The translations under genes were made by a program, and so were the position numbers. Shown here piece after piece: positions 8,624 to 15,760 of a stretch of 64,000 nucleotides of DNA (positions are counted from its first letter, which is position 1; each line of letters begins with the position of its first letter). Source of the DNA: Microbacterium memoriense (lineage in GTDB: Bacteria > Actinomycetota > Actinomycetes > Actinomycetales > Microbacteriaceae); NCBI RefSeq assembly GCF_025398275.1, contig NZ_JAODOR010000006.1, forward strand, positions 1 through 64,000, written 5' to 3'. The notes under the pieces are model-generated. The model was not told where the DNA came from. It searched no databases and was given only the letters and a program-made list of their open reading frames with translations.

Positions 8624-8624
8624 C

Positions 8625-10874
8625 ATGACTCCCACAGATGCCCGCTCCGACGCGGTCCTCGATATCGAGGGAATGACCTGCGCCAGTTGCGTTGCGCGGG
8701 TGGAAAAGCGTCTCACCCGTGTCGAAGGCGTCGACGCCACGGTGAACCTCGCGACCGAAACGGCGCGCGTGAGCTTCCCGGCCGCCCTCGATCCCGACGA
8801 ACTCGTCCAGGCTGTCCGTGCCGCCGGCTACGACGCCGTCGTGCGCCCTCGCACTGTTCCTGCCGAGGGCCACGTCGCCGGGGCTGACCACGCGCACGAT
8901 CACGGCGACGTCGCCGGGCGCACGTCACTGCGAACCCGGCTGATCGTCAGCGCGGCACTCGCGGTCCCCGTGATCGCCGTCAGCATGGTGCCCGCGTGGC
9001 AGTTCCCGGGCTGGCAGTGGCTCTGCCTCGTGCTCACCACGCCGATCGTGCTGTGGGGCGGATGGCCGTTCCACCGCGCGACGTTCGCCGCCGGGCGTCA
9101 CGGCGCGTTGACCATGGACACGCTGATCACCCTCGGTACCGGAGCTGCGTTCCTGTGGAGTCTCTGGGCGATGCTGTTCGGCACGGCCGGGCGGATCGGG
9201 CTCACCCACGATGCGGACCTGTTCGGCCCCGTCCACGACCCGAGCGCGCTCGTCTACTTCGAGGTGAGCGCGGCCGTCACGGTGTTCCTGTTGTTGGGGC
9301 GCGTTGTCGAGCAACGTTCCAAGCGCCGCGCCGGCGCAGCCGTTCAGGCGCTGCTCGCGCTGTCCGCTGCCGAGGTCGAGCTCGTCGACGGGTCCCGGAT
9401 CCCGGTCGAGGATCTGCAGGTCGGGGACGACTTCCTCACGCGACCCGGCGAGAAGGTCGCGTCGGATGGCCGGGTCGCCCAGGGGCGCGCATCGGTCGAC
9501 CAGAGCATGCTGACCGGTGAATCGGCCCCCGTGGAGGTCGGCCCGGGCGATGTCGTCACCGGTGGCACCCTCGCCGTCGACGGCCGATTGATCGTCACCG
9601 CCACGTCGGTGGGCGCCGATACGCGACTCGCGCACATGGCGCGCCTCGTCGAAGACGCTCAGGCGGGGAAGAGTCATGTCCAGCGCCTCGCCGATCGCAT
9701 CTCGGCGGTATTCGTGCCGATCGTGATCGCGCTCTCGATCCTCACTCTGGTCGTCTGGGTCGCGCTCGGGGGTGGGATCGCAGCCGGATTCACCGCTGCT
9801 GTCGCGGTCCTCATCATCGCCTGCCCGTGCGCGCTCGGGCTCGCCACGCCGATCGCGATCCTGGTGGGTACGGGCCGGGGCGCGCAGCTGGGTGTCCTGA
9901 TCACGGGACCCGAAGCGCTGGAGAGTGCCGACCGCATCGACACCGTCATCCTTGACAAGACGGGGACCGTGACGACCGGCGAGATGAGTGTGCGCGGCAT
10001 CGACGTGCTCGATGCTGACACGCATGCCGACACGGTCGCCCACCTGGTGGCGTCGCTCGAGCACGCGTCCGAGCATCCCGTCGCGCGTGCGCTTGCCGCA
10101 CTGAGCGCGACCCCGGCATCCGTCGAAGAGTTCACCGGCCACGCCGGCCGGGGCGTCACCGGCACCGTCGACGGACACGCCGTCTTCGCCGGTCGTCCCG
10201 CCTTCGCCGAAACGCACACCGGGGCGTTGCCCGACGTCGTGACAGCGGCCGTCCGCCGTGCGGAAGAGGCCGGTGCGACCGCCGTCGTGGCCGGATGGGA
10301 CGGGCGTGTGCGCGCCGTCGTGACGGTCGCCGACACCGTCCGACCCGATAGTGCCGCGGCCGTCTCGTCCCTGCAGGGCATGGGGTTGCACGTTCTCCTC
10401 CTCACCGGAGACAACGCCGGCGCGGCCGCGACAGCGGCGCGCGCCGCCGGGATCGACGACGTGATCTCCGGGGTCTTGCCCGAAGGCAAGGTCGCCGAGA
10501 TCCGCCGACTGCAGGCGGCGGGCCGCCGCGTCGCGATGGTCGGTGACGGCATCAACGACGCCGCGGCGCTGGCCACCGCCGACCTCGGGATCGCGATGGG
10601 CGGCGGGACGGATGCCGCGGTCCACGCGAGCGACATCGCGGTGACCGGCGTCGGGCTCGCCCCCGTCGTCACCGCGATCCGGCTCAGTCGGCGCACGATG
10701 GCGATCATCCGCGGCAACCTGTTCTGGGCGTTCGCGTACAACGTCGCCGCCCTCCCCCTCGCGGCGTTCGGATTGCTGAACCCGATGATCGCGGGAGCGG
10801 CGATGGCGTTCTCGAGCGTGTTCGTCGTGCTCAACAGCCTGCGCCTGCGGGCGGCGCCAGGTCGAGCGCGCTAG
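8625..10874 (+). CDS. copA: Copper-translocating P1B-type ATPase
   Basis: CopA exports Cu(I) across the cytoplasmic membrane using ATP. The 749-aa protein has one N-terminal HMA domain (Cys19 and Cys22 in MTCASC), a His-rich stretch near residue 90 (HAHDHGD), and about eight membrane helices. It also has TGES in the actuator domain, the transmembrane CPC at about 400, DKTGT (phosphorylated Asp at about 443), SEHP in the nucleotide domain and GDGIND near 640. CPC with the HMA domain points to monovalent copper or silver. It starts 1 nt after copZ. The TAG stop forms part of the TAGACT -10 box of the next gene. Confidence 0.95.
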   Translation: MTPTDARSDAVLDIEGMTCASCVARVEKRLTRVEGVDATVNLATETARVSFPAALDPDELVQAVRAAGYDAVVRPRTVPAEGHVAGADHAHDHGDVAGRTSLRTRLIVSAALAVPVIAVSMVPAWQFPGWQWLCLVLTTPIVLWGGWPFHRATFAAGRHGALTMDTLITLGTGAAFLWSLWAMLFGTAGRIGLTHDADLFGPVHDPSALVYFEVSAAVTVFLLLGRVVEQRSKRRAGAAVQALLALSAAEVELVDGSRIPVEDLQVGDDFLTRPGEKVASDGRVAQGRASVDQSMLTGESAPVEVGPGDVVTGGTLAVDGRLIVTATSVGADTRLAHMARLVEDAQAGKSHVQRLADRISAVFVPIVIALSILTLVVWVALGGGIAAGFTAAVAVLIIACPCALGLATPIAILVGTGRGAQLGVLITGPEALESADRIDTVILDKTGTVTTGEMSVRGIDVLDADTHADTVAHLVASLEHASEHPVARALAALSATPASVEEFTGHAGRGVTGTVDGHAVFAGRPAFAETHTGALPDVVTAAVRRAEEAGATAVVAGWDGRVRAVVTVADTVRPDSAAAVSSLQGMGLHVLLLTGDNAGAAATAARAAGIDDVISGVLPEGKVAEIRRLQAAGRRVAMVGDGINDAAALATADLGIAMGGGTDAAVHASDIAVTGVGLAPVVTAIRLSRRTMAIIRGNLFWAFAYNVAALPLAAFGLLNPMIAGAAMAFSSVFVVLNSLRLRAAPGRAR

Positions 10875-11047
10875 ACTGGCGCCGAGGGCCTGTCCCATCT
10901 GTCGCCGCAGCTCGCAGAAGTGAGTACCCGCAGCCGGGTGGATCGGACCTCGTGCATTTCCCCCGCGGCGACAGTCGCGGACTCCGACCGACCGGTCATT
11001 CCGACCGGTTCCGCCGGCTCTCACCGGCATCCACGCTCAGGAGGAGC
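10872..11047 (+). promoter_or_regulatory. Promoter and structured ~165-nt leader of the SNF2 gene
   Basis: TAGACT (10872-10877) overlaps the copA stop. The leader that follows holds CTGTCGCCGC (10899-10908), the exact reverse complement of 10965-10974. Nested inside that pair is ACCCG-CAGC-CGGGT. A second stem, GCCGG-CTCTCA-CCGGC, lies near 11020. The leader ends in AGGAGGAG next to the ATG. This is much longer than most leaders here and could fold into a regulatory RNA; no known riboswitch consensus is recognised. Confidence 0.45.
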
Positions 11048-13210
11048 ATGCCGCCCACGGCATCCACCGCATCTGCTCAGCGCGCGTCCAACAGACGGCG
11101 CAAGAGCTCTCCGGCGCGACGCGACGACGACGCGCCGCTCATCCCGATCCTCGCGCGCAAAGTGCGCGAGGTCGAGGCCAAGGCCCAGCGCGGCAAGCTC
11201 GGCCCGACCAACCGCGTCAAGTTCCAGGTGATCGCCTTCCTCGTCCGCGAGGAGCGCGCCCGCGTCAAATCCGATGAGTCCGTGCCCGCCGGCGCGCGTG
11301 CCGAGCTTCTCAAGCGCCTCGACGGTGTTGCCACGATCCTCGCCAAGACCGCCGCCCGCGATACGTCGCTGATCCAGCTGCTGGAAGTCGACCAGGCCAC
11401 GACACCGGTCGCCAAGCGCATGCGGCGCGATTGGCTGCTGGAATCCGGCGCCGAACTCGCCGAAGACGAGCTGATCATCACCGACGTGGCCCCCGTGCAG
11501 ACCCAGGTCGTGCCTGCGGCGCTCGCCGAACGGCAGGTCATCCCCGTCCAGATCGAGGCCCGACGCGAGTCGAACCCGTTCCTCGCGCCCGACGTGGCGC
11601 TGCGCGCTCCGTCCTCCACCGCCCGCCGTCGCCTCGACGGCTGGGAGCTGATGGGTCCGCTCTACAAGGCGTTCGAGACGGGCGCCGGTGGGTCTGCGGC
11701 TTCCATGGAGTTGCCGCCTGTGCCCGAGTTCGATCGCCTGTCGCCCAAGGGCCTGGAGATCATGCCGCACCAGTCGCGGTTCCTCGAGGCCGTCCGGGCC
11801 GGGCACCGCTCGTTCCTGCTGGCCGATGAACCGGGCCTCGGCAAGACCGCGCAGTCGGTCGTGGCAGCATCCATCGCGAATGCGTACCCGCTGCTGGCCG
11901 TCGTGCCCAACGTCGTGAAGATGAACTGGGCACGTGAGGTCGAACGATGGACGCCGCAGCGGCGCGCCACGGTGATCTCCGGGGACGGTGGCGACATCGA
12001 CGCGTTCGCGGACGTGTTCATCGTCAACTACGAGGTCCTCGACCGGCATCTGGCGTGGCTCAGCTCGATCGGGCTGAAGGGGATGGTCGTCGACGAGGCG
12101 CACTTCATCAAGAACCTCACCTCGCAGCGGTCGCAGAACGTTCTCGGTCTCGCCGCCCGCATCCGTGAGCAGGTGCGCGACCCGCTCATGCTCGCTCTGA
12201 CGGGCACGCCACTGATCAACGACGTCGAGGACTTCGATGCGATCTGGCGTTTCCTCGGCTGGACCAACGGCGAGAAGCCGGGGCCGGAGCTCATGGAGCG
12301 CCTCGACGCGACGGGCCTGACCCCCGCCGACAAGGCGTTCTACCCCGAGGCTCGCGACGCCGTCATCTCGCTCGGCATCGTCCGACGCAAGAAGAAGGAC
12401 GTCGCGGCCGACCTGCCCGACAAGCTCGTGGCCGATCTCCCCGTGGAACTCGACGACGACTTCGGACGTTCGATCCGCGCGGCCGAGCGCGAACTCGGCG
12501 ATCGCATGGCGGCGAAGTACCGCCGGATCATCGAGGCGCGCGGCGACAAGGTCTTCCGTGGCGAATTCGATGAGGACATCGTGCGGCTCGTCGCGCACGG
12601 AGAACTCGAGGATTCCAAGGCTGCCGGCAACGGTGGCGACAATGTCTTCACGATGGTGCGCAAGATCGGTCAGGCCAAGGCGTTGCTGGCGGCGGACTAC
12701 GCGGTGCAGCTGCAGCGATCGGTCGGCAAGGTCGTCTTCTTCGCGAAGCACATCGACGTGATGGATGCCGCCGAGGCGCATTTCGCATCGGCGGGGTTGC
12801 GGACGATCTCGATCCGCGGCGACCAGACGACCCCGGCCCGACAGCTCGCGATCGATGCCTTCAACAACGATCCCGACGTCGCGATCGCGGTGTGTTCGCT
12901 GACGGCGGCCGGCGTCGGTCTCAACATGCAGGCGGCGTCCAACGTCGTGCTCGCGGAGCTCAGCTGGACCGCCGCCGAGCAGACGCAGGCGATCGACCGC
13001 GTGCACCGCATCGGTCAGGACGAGCCCGTCACGGCGTGGCGGATCATCGCGGCGCACACGATCGACACGAAGATCGCCGAGCTGATCGATTCGAAGCAGG
13101 GCCTCGCGGCTCGCGCCCTCGACGGCGAACAGCTCGATCCGACCTCGAGCGACTCGGTCCAGATGTCTGCGCTCATGCACCTGCTGCGGCAGGCTCTCGG
13201 CACGCGTTGA
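11048..13210 (+). CDS. SNF2-family DEAD/H helicase-like ATPase
   Basis: This is a 720-aa superfamily 2 ATPase of the SNF2/SMARCAL type, which translocates on double-stranded DNA and remodels protein-DNA or branched structures. Residues 1-235 are a charged region without a known domain. The helicase core follows: Walker A DEPGLGKT at about 259, the DEAH box VVDEAHFIKN at about 347, TGTPLIND (motif III), and the C-terminal lobe with VHRIGQDEP at about 651. The start is the ATG beside AGGAGGAG. It has no nuclease domain and no restriction or defence partner next to it, so a housekeeping repair or replication-fork role is as likely as any other. Confidence 0.85.
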   Translation: MPPTASTASAQRASNRRRKSSPARRDDDAPLIPILARKVREVEAKAQRGKLGPTNRVKFQVIAFLVREERARVKSDESVPAGARAELLKRLDGVATILAKTAARDTSLIQLLEVDQATTPVAKRMRRDWLLESGAELAEDELIITDVAPVQTQVVPAALAERQVIPVQIEARRESNPFLAPDVALRAPSSTARRRLDGWELMGPLYKAFETGAGGSAASMELPPVPEFDRLSPKGLEIMPHQSRFLEAVRAGHRSFLLADEPGLGKTAQSVVAASIANAYPLLAVVPNVVKMNWAREVERWTPQRRATVISGDGGDIDAFADVFIVNYEVLDRHLAWLSSIGLKGMVVDEAHFIKNLTSQRSQNVLGLAARIREQVRDPLMLALTGTPLINDVEDFDAIWRFLGWTNGEKPGPELMERLDATGLTPADKAFYPEARDAVISLGIVRRKKKDVAADLPDKLVADLPVELDDDFGRSIRAAERELGDRMAAKYRRIIEARGDKVFRGEFDEDIVRLVAHGELEDSKAAGNGGDNVFTMVRKIGQAKALLAADYAVQLQRSVGKVVFFAKHIDVMDAAEAHFASAGLRTISIRGDQTTPARQLAIDAFNNDPDVAIAVCSLTAAGVGLNMQAASNVVLAELSWTAAEQTQAIDRVHRIGQDEPVTAWRIIAAHTIDTKIAELIDSKQGLAARALDGEQLDPTSSDSVQMSALMHLLRQALGTR

Positions 13211-13215
13211 CGCAG

Positions 13216-13253
13216 CATCCGCACGATCGGGTTTTTGCCCGGTCGTGCGGATG
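13216..13253 (+). terminator. Strong hairpin after the SNF2 gene
   Basis: CATCCGCACGATCGGG pairs with CCCGGTCGTGCGGATG across the loop TTTTTG (16 bp including one G-U). It sits 5 nt past the SNF2 stop and before the pfkA promoter region. Confidence 0.75.
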
Positions 13254-13332
13254 GCCGTGCGGTGCCCCGGAGCGATAGTGTCGGGGGAGGCAGCGACGCC
13301 GTACGCAGATCACTGAAACAAAGGGTCCCCAC

Positions 13333-14361
13333 ATGAAGATCGGCATCCTCACCAGCGGCGGCGATTGCCCCGGACTGAACGCCGTCATCCGCGGTCTCGT
13401 GCTCAAGGGCACGACCAACTACAACGTCGAGTTCGTCGGCATCCGTGATGGATGGCGTGGCGTCGTCGACGGCGACTTCTTCCCGCTCACGCGGCACGAG
13501 GTCAAGGGCCTCTCCAAGGTCGGCGGCACGATCCTCGGCACGAGCCGCACGAATCCCTATGAGGGTCCGCGCGGCGGCGCCGAGAACATCAAGGCGACGA
13601 TGTACGGTCACCGCCTCGACGGCATCGTGGCGATCGGCGGCGAGGGCACTCTTGCCGCGGCGAACCGCCTGTACAACGACGGCATCAACGTCATGGGTGT
13701 GCCCAAGACGATCGACAACGACCTCCGCGCGACCGACTACTCGTTCGGTTTCGACACGGCCGTCAACATCGCGACCGAGGCGATGGATCGCCTCCGCACC
13801 ACGGGCGATTCGCACCAGCGATGCATGGTCGCCGAAGTCATGGGACGCCACGTCGGCTGGATCGCTCTGCACTCCGGGATCGCCGCCGGCGCCCACGTCA
13901 TCTGCATCCCCGAGGTGCCGATGTCGATCGACGAGATCACCGCGCAGGTGCAGAAGGCCCACGACCGCGGCCGCGCGCCGCTGATCGTCGTCTCGGAGGG
14001 GTTCACTCTCCAGGGCATGGATGAGGCGTACAGCGACAAGGGCCTGGACGCGTTCAACCGCCCGCGCCTCGGTGGCATCAGCGAGATCCTCGCGCCCGAG
14101 ATCGAGCGCATCACGGGCATCGAGACCCGTGCAACGGTTCTCGGCCACATCCAGCGGGGCGGTTCGCCGTCGGCCTTCGACCGCGTGCTGGCGACTCGGC
14201 TCGGCCTGCACGCCGCGGACGCGGTCGTCGAGGGCGCGTGGGGCCAGATGGTGTCGATGAAGGGCACCGACATCGTCCGTGTCCCCTTCGAGGAGGCCCT
14301 GGGCGAACTGAACACCGTCCCGATCTACCGCTACGAAGAGGCCGCCGCTCTCTTCGGCTGA
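13333..14361 (+). CDS. pfkA: 6-phosphofructokinase
   Basis: PfkA phosphorylates fructose 6-phosphate to fructose 1,6-bisphosphate, the committed step of glycolysis. The 342-aa protein shows TSGGDCPGLNAVIRG at the N-terminus, GGEGT near 102-106, PKTIDND near 124-130 and the substrate loop MGRHVGW. Gly in GGEGT, rather than the Asp of pyrophosphate-dependent enzymes, predicts ATP as donor; the Lys of PKTIDND places it in the mixed-substrate group III common in actinobacteria. A TAGTGT -10 box lies near 13276. The ribosome-binding site AAAGGG precedes the ATG. Confidence 0.95.
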   Translation: MKIGILTSGGDCPGLNAVIRGLVLKGTTNYNVEFVGIRDGWRGVVDGDFFPLTRHEVKGLSKVGGTILGTSRTNPYEGPRGGAENIKATMYGHRLDGIVAIGGEGTLAAANRLYNDGINVMGVPKTIDNDLRATDYSFGFDTAVNIATEAMDRLRTTGDSHQRCMVAEVMGRHVGWIALHSGIAAGAHVICIPEVPMSIDEITAQVQKAHDRGRAPLIVVSEGFTLQGMDEAYSDKGLDAFNRPRLGGISEILAPEIERITGIETRATVLGHIQRGGSPSAFDRVLATRLGLHAADAVVEGAWGQMVSMKGTDIVRVPFEEALGELNTVPIYRYEEAAALFG

Positions 14362-14373
14362 CCCCCACCCGTC

Positions 14374-14465
14374 GTCCCACTTGGGGCGGCCCTTGTCCCA
14401 CTTTCGGCATACTTTGTCCCACTTGTGGTCGATTCTGACGCCAGAAACCAGCCACAAGTGGGACA
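14374..14465. repeat. Left 92-bp element flanking the DUF559 gene
   Basis: GTCCCACTT occurs at 14374, 14395 and 14416, an exact 21-bp period. The third copy extends to TTGTCCCACTTGTGG (14414-14428), which is a perfect 15-bp inverted repeat with 14452-14466. The whole 92-bp element aligns without gaps to the reverse complement of 15634-15725, with 68 of 92 positions identical by my hand count. A 22-bp segment (14444-14465) is also an exact direct repeat of 15663-15684. Confidence 0.9.
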
Positions 14466-14575
14466 AGGGTCGGTTGTGGACCGGAGCTTCCTCCACAATG
14501 TGAGGCTTCGCCGCGTCATCCACCGATCGCACCGCAGGGTGCCCGCTCGCGGGGCGCGCGGACGACGATGGGCGG

Positions 14576-15490
14576 ATGCCGGCATCCGACGATCCTGCCG
14601 CACTCCTTCCTGCGGCGTTCACTGTTGCGCAAGCGCGCGCGGTCGGCGTTGAGCGAGGACGACTGCGCGGGCTGGCCTACACCACCCCGTTTCATTCCGT
14701 CCGAGTGCGGGGCGCCGTAGAGGCGAACTCGCTGACGGCGTCGTGTCTCGCATTCGTGCCGCGGTTGACGGACGGACAGTTCTTCAGCCATGAGACGGCG
14801 CTCGTCCAGCACGGCGTGCCGATGCCGGAGTGGCCCTATCGGCCTGCCGTGCATGTGTCCGCGTACCGGCCCGCACGCGAGCCACGCACGCGCGGCATCA
14901 TCGGGCATCGGCTGCAGCTTCGTGAACCGGCATTCGCGGTCATCGGCGCCCTTCCGATCGAGAATCCGGTGCGCGCATGGCGGCAGGTGGGGAGGCTATG
15001 GAGCTTCGCCGATCTTGTCGCGGCGGCTGACTTCCTCATTTCCGGGGATCGTCCTCTCGCGGCGGTCGAGGATCTGCGCGCGGAGATCGCCACCATGGGC
15101 GATGTGCGAAGCGGGATCCTCGCCCGTTCGTTGCGCGCCGTGCGTTTCGGGGTGCGGTCGCCGCGTGAAACGCGACTGCGGCTCCTGCTTGGGGATGCAG
15201 GATTCCCCGAGCCGGCCGTGGGGTGGAATCTGTTCGACGACCGCGGCGAGTTCGTCGCTGAACTCGACCTGGCGTTCCCGCGCTATCGCGTGGCGATCGA
15301 GTACGACGGCCGCGTGCACGCGGAGGATGCCGCGCAGTTCGCACGGGATGCGGACCGGTGGGCTGCCATCCGGGACATGGGGTGGGATCACCGGCGTGTG
15401 CTGTCGCATCACATGGGCAGCGGTGGACGTGCTGCCGTGGCGATTGTTCGTGATGCGCTGACGCGGGCGGGGTGGACGCCAGGCCGGTGA
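14576..15490 (+). CDS. wHTH plus DUF559 (Vsr-like nuclease fold) protein
   Basis: The 304-aa protein has an N-terminal ~45-residue segment resembling the winged-helix of AbiEi-type antitoxins (VAQARAVGVERGRLRG). A middle region of unknown fold follows, then a C-terminal DUF559 domain. The PD-(D/E)XK-like residues are Glu198 in SPRETRL, Asp231 in AELDLAFP, and Glu242 and Asp244 in AIEYDG. Such proteins are common, often multi-copy and poorly characterised in actinobacteria; nuclease activity is inferred from the Vsr-like fold only. No toxin partner is adjacent. The start has no clear ribosome-binding site or TANNNT box. It is bracketed by paired inverted repeats and has a paralogue at 42324-43211. 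Confidence 0.75.
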   Translation: MPASDDPAALLPAAFTVAQARAVGVERGRLRGLAYTTPFHSVRVRGAVEANSLTASCLAFVPRLTDGQFFSHETALVQHGVPMPEWPYRPAVHVSAYRPAREPRTRGIIGHRLQLREPAFAVIGALPIENPVRAWRQVGRLWSFADLVAAADFLISGDRPLAAVEDLRAEIATMGDVRSGILARSLRAVRFGVRSPRETRLRLLLGDAGFPEPAVGWNLFDDRGEFVAELDLAFPRYRVAIEYDGRVHAEDAAQFARDADRWAAIRDMGWDHRRVLSHHMGSGGRAAVAIVRDALTRAGWTPGR

Positions 15491-15594
15491 CCGCCGATCG
15501 CTGGCCTCGCTGACCGGGCGTTGCGCGCTGCCGACCGGGCGTCGTCCCCCGCATCCTTCACCCTGCCGTCGCGTGCGCCGCCGCATCCTGCCGC

Positions 15595-15624
15595 CTCGCC
15601 CTCGCCCTCGCCCTCGCCCTCGCC
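15595..15624 (+). repeat. Hexanucleotide microsatellite (CTCGCC)x5
   Basis: Five perfect tandem copies of CTCGCC lie between the DUF559 stop and the right 92-bp element. They are non-coding here and may vary in number between strains. Confidence 0.9.
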
Positions 15625-15633
15625 GAGACAGCA

Positions 15634-15725
15634 TGTCCCAAAAGTGGCTGAAATTCCGCGCCGAAACCAGCCACAAGTGGGACACCGGTTGCCCAAAGTG
15701 GGACACAGGCTGCCCAAAGTGGGAC
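15634..15725. repeat. Right 92-bp element flanking the DUF559 gene
   Basis: This mirrors the left element. AAGTGGGAC occurs at 15675, 15696 and 15717, again an exact 21-bp period, and TGTCCCA (15634-15640) supplies the opposite arm. It lies between the convergent DUF559 and oligopeptidase genes. No target-site duplication is visible outside the two elements. Confidence 0.9.
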
Positions 15726-15760
15726 ACGCGCGGCAGCCGCAGGGGCGGCAGCTGCGGGGA

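Noticed and set aside
8925-11030. 701-codon open frame antisense to copA
   Set aside because: High-GC coding DNA yields long antisense frames; it lacks domain signatures and fully overlaps a motif-complete copA.
14576-15490. Type IV toxin-antitoxin pair
   Set aside because: Only the AbiEi-like wHTH is present; no AbiEii-like nucleotidyltransferase gene lies next to either DUF559 gene.
15595-15624. Ser-Pro repeat peptide encoded by the CTCGCC microsatellite
   Set aside because: The surrounding frame has no start signal or conserved domain; treated as a non-coding repeat.
14374-15726. CRISPR array
   Set aside because: The 9-bp boxes with 12-bp spacers are too short, only three per side, and no cas genes are present.
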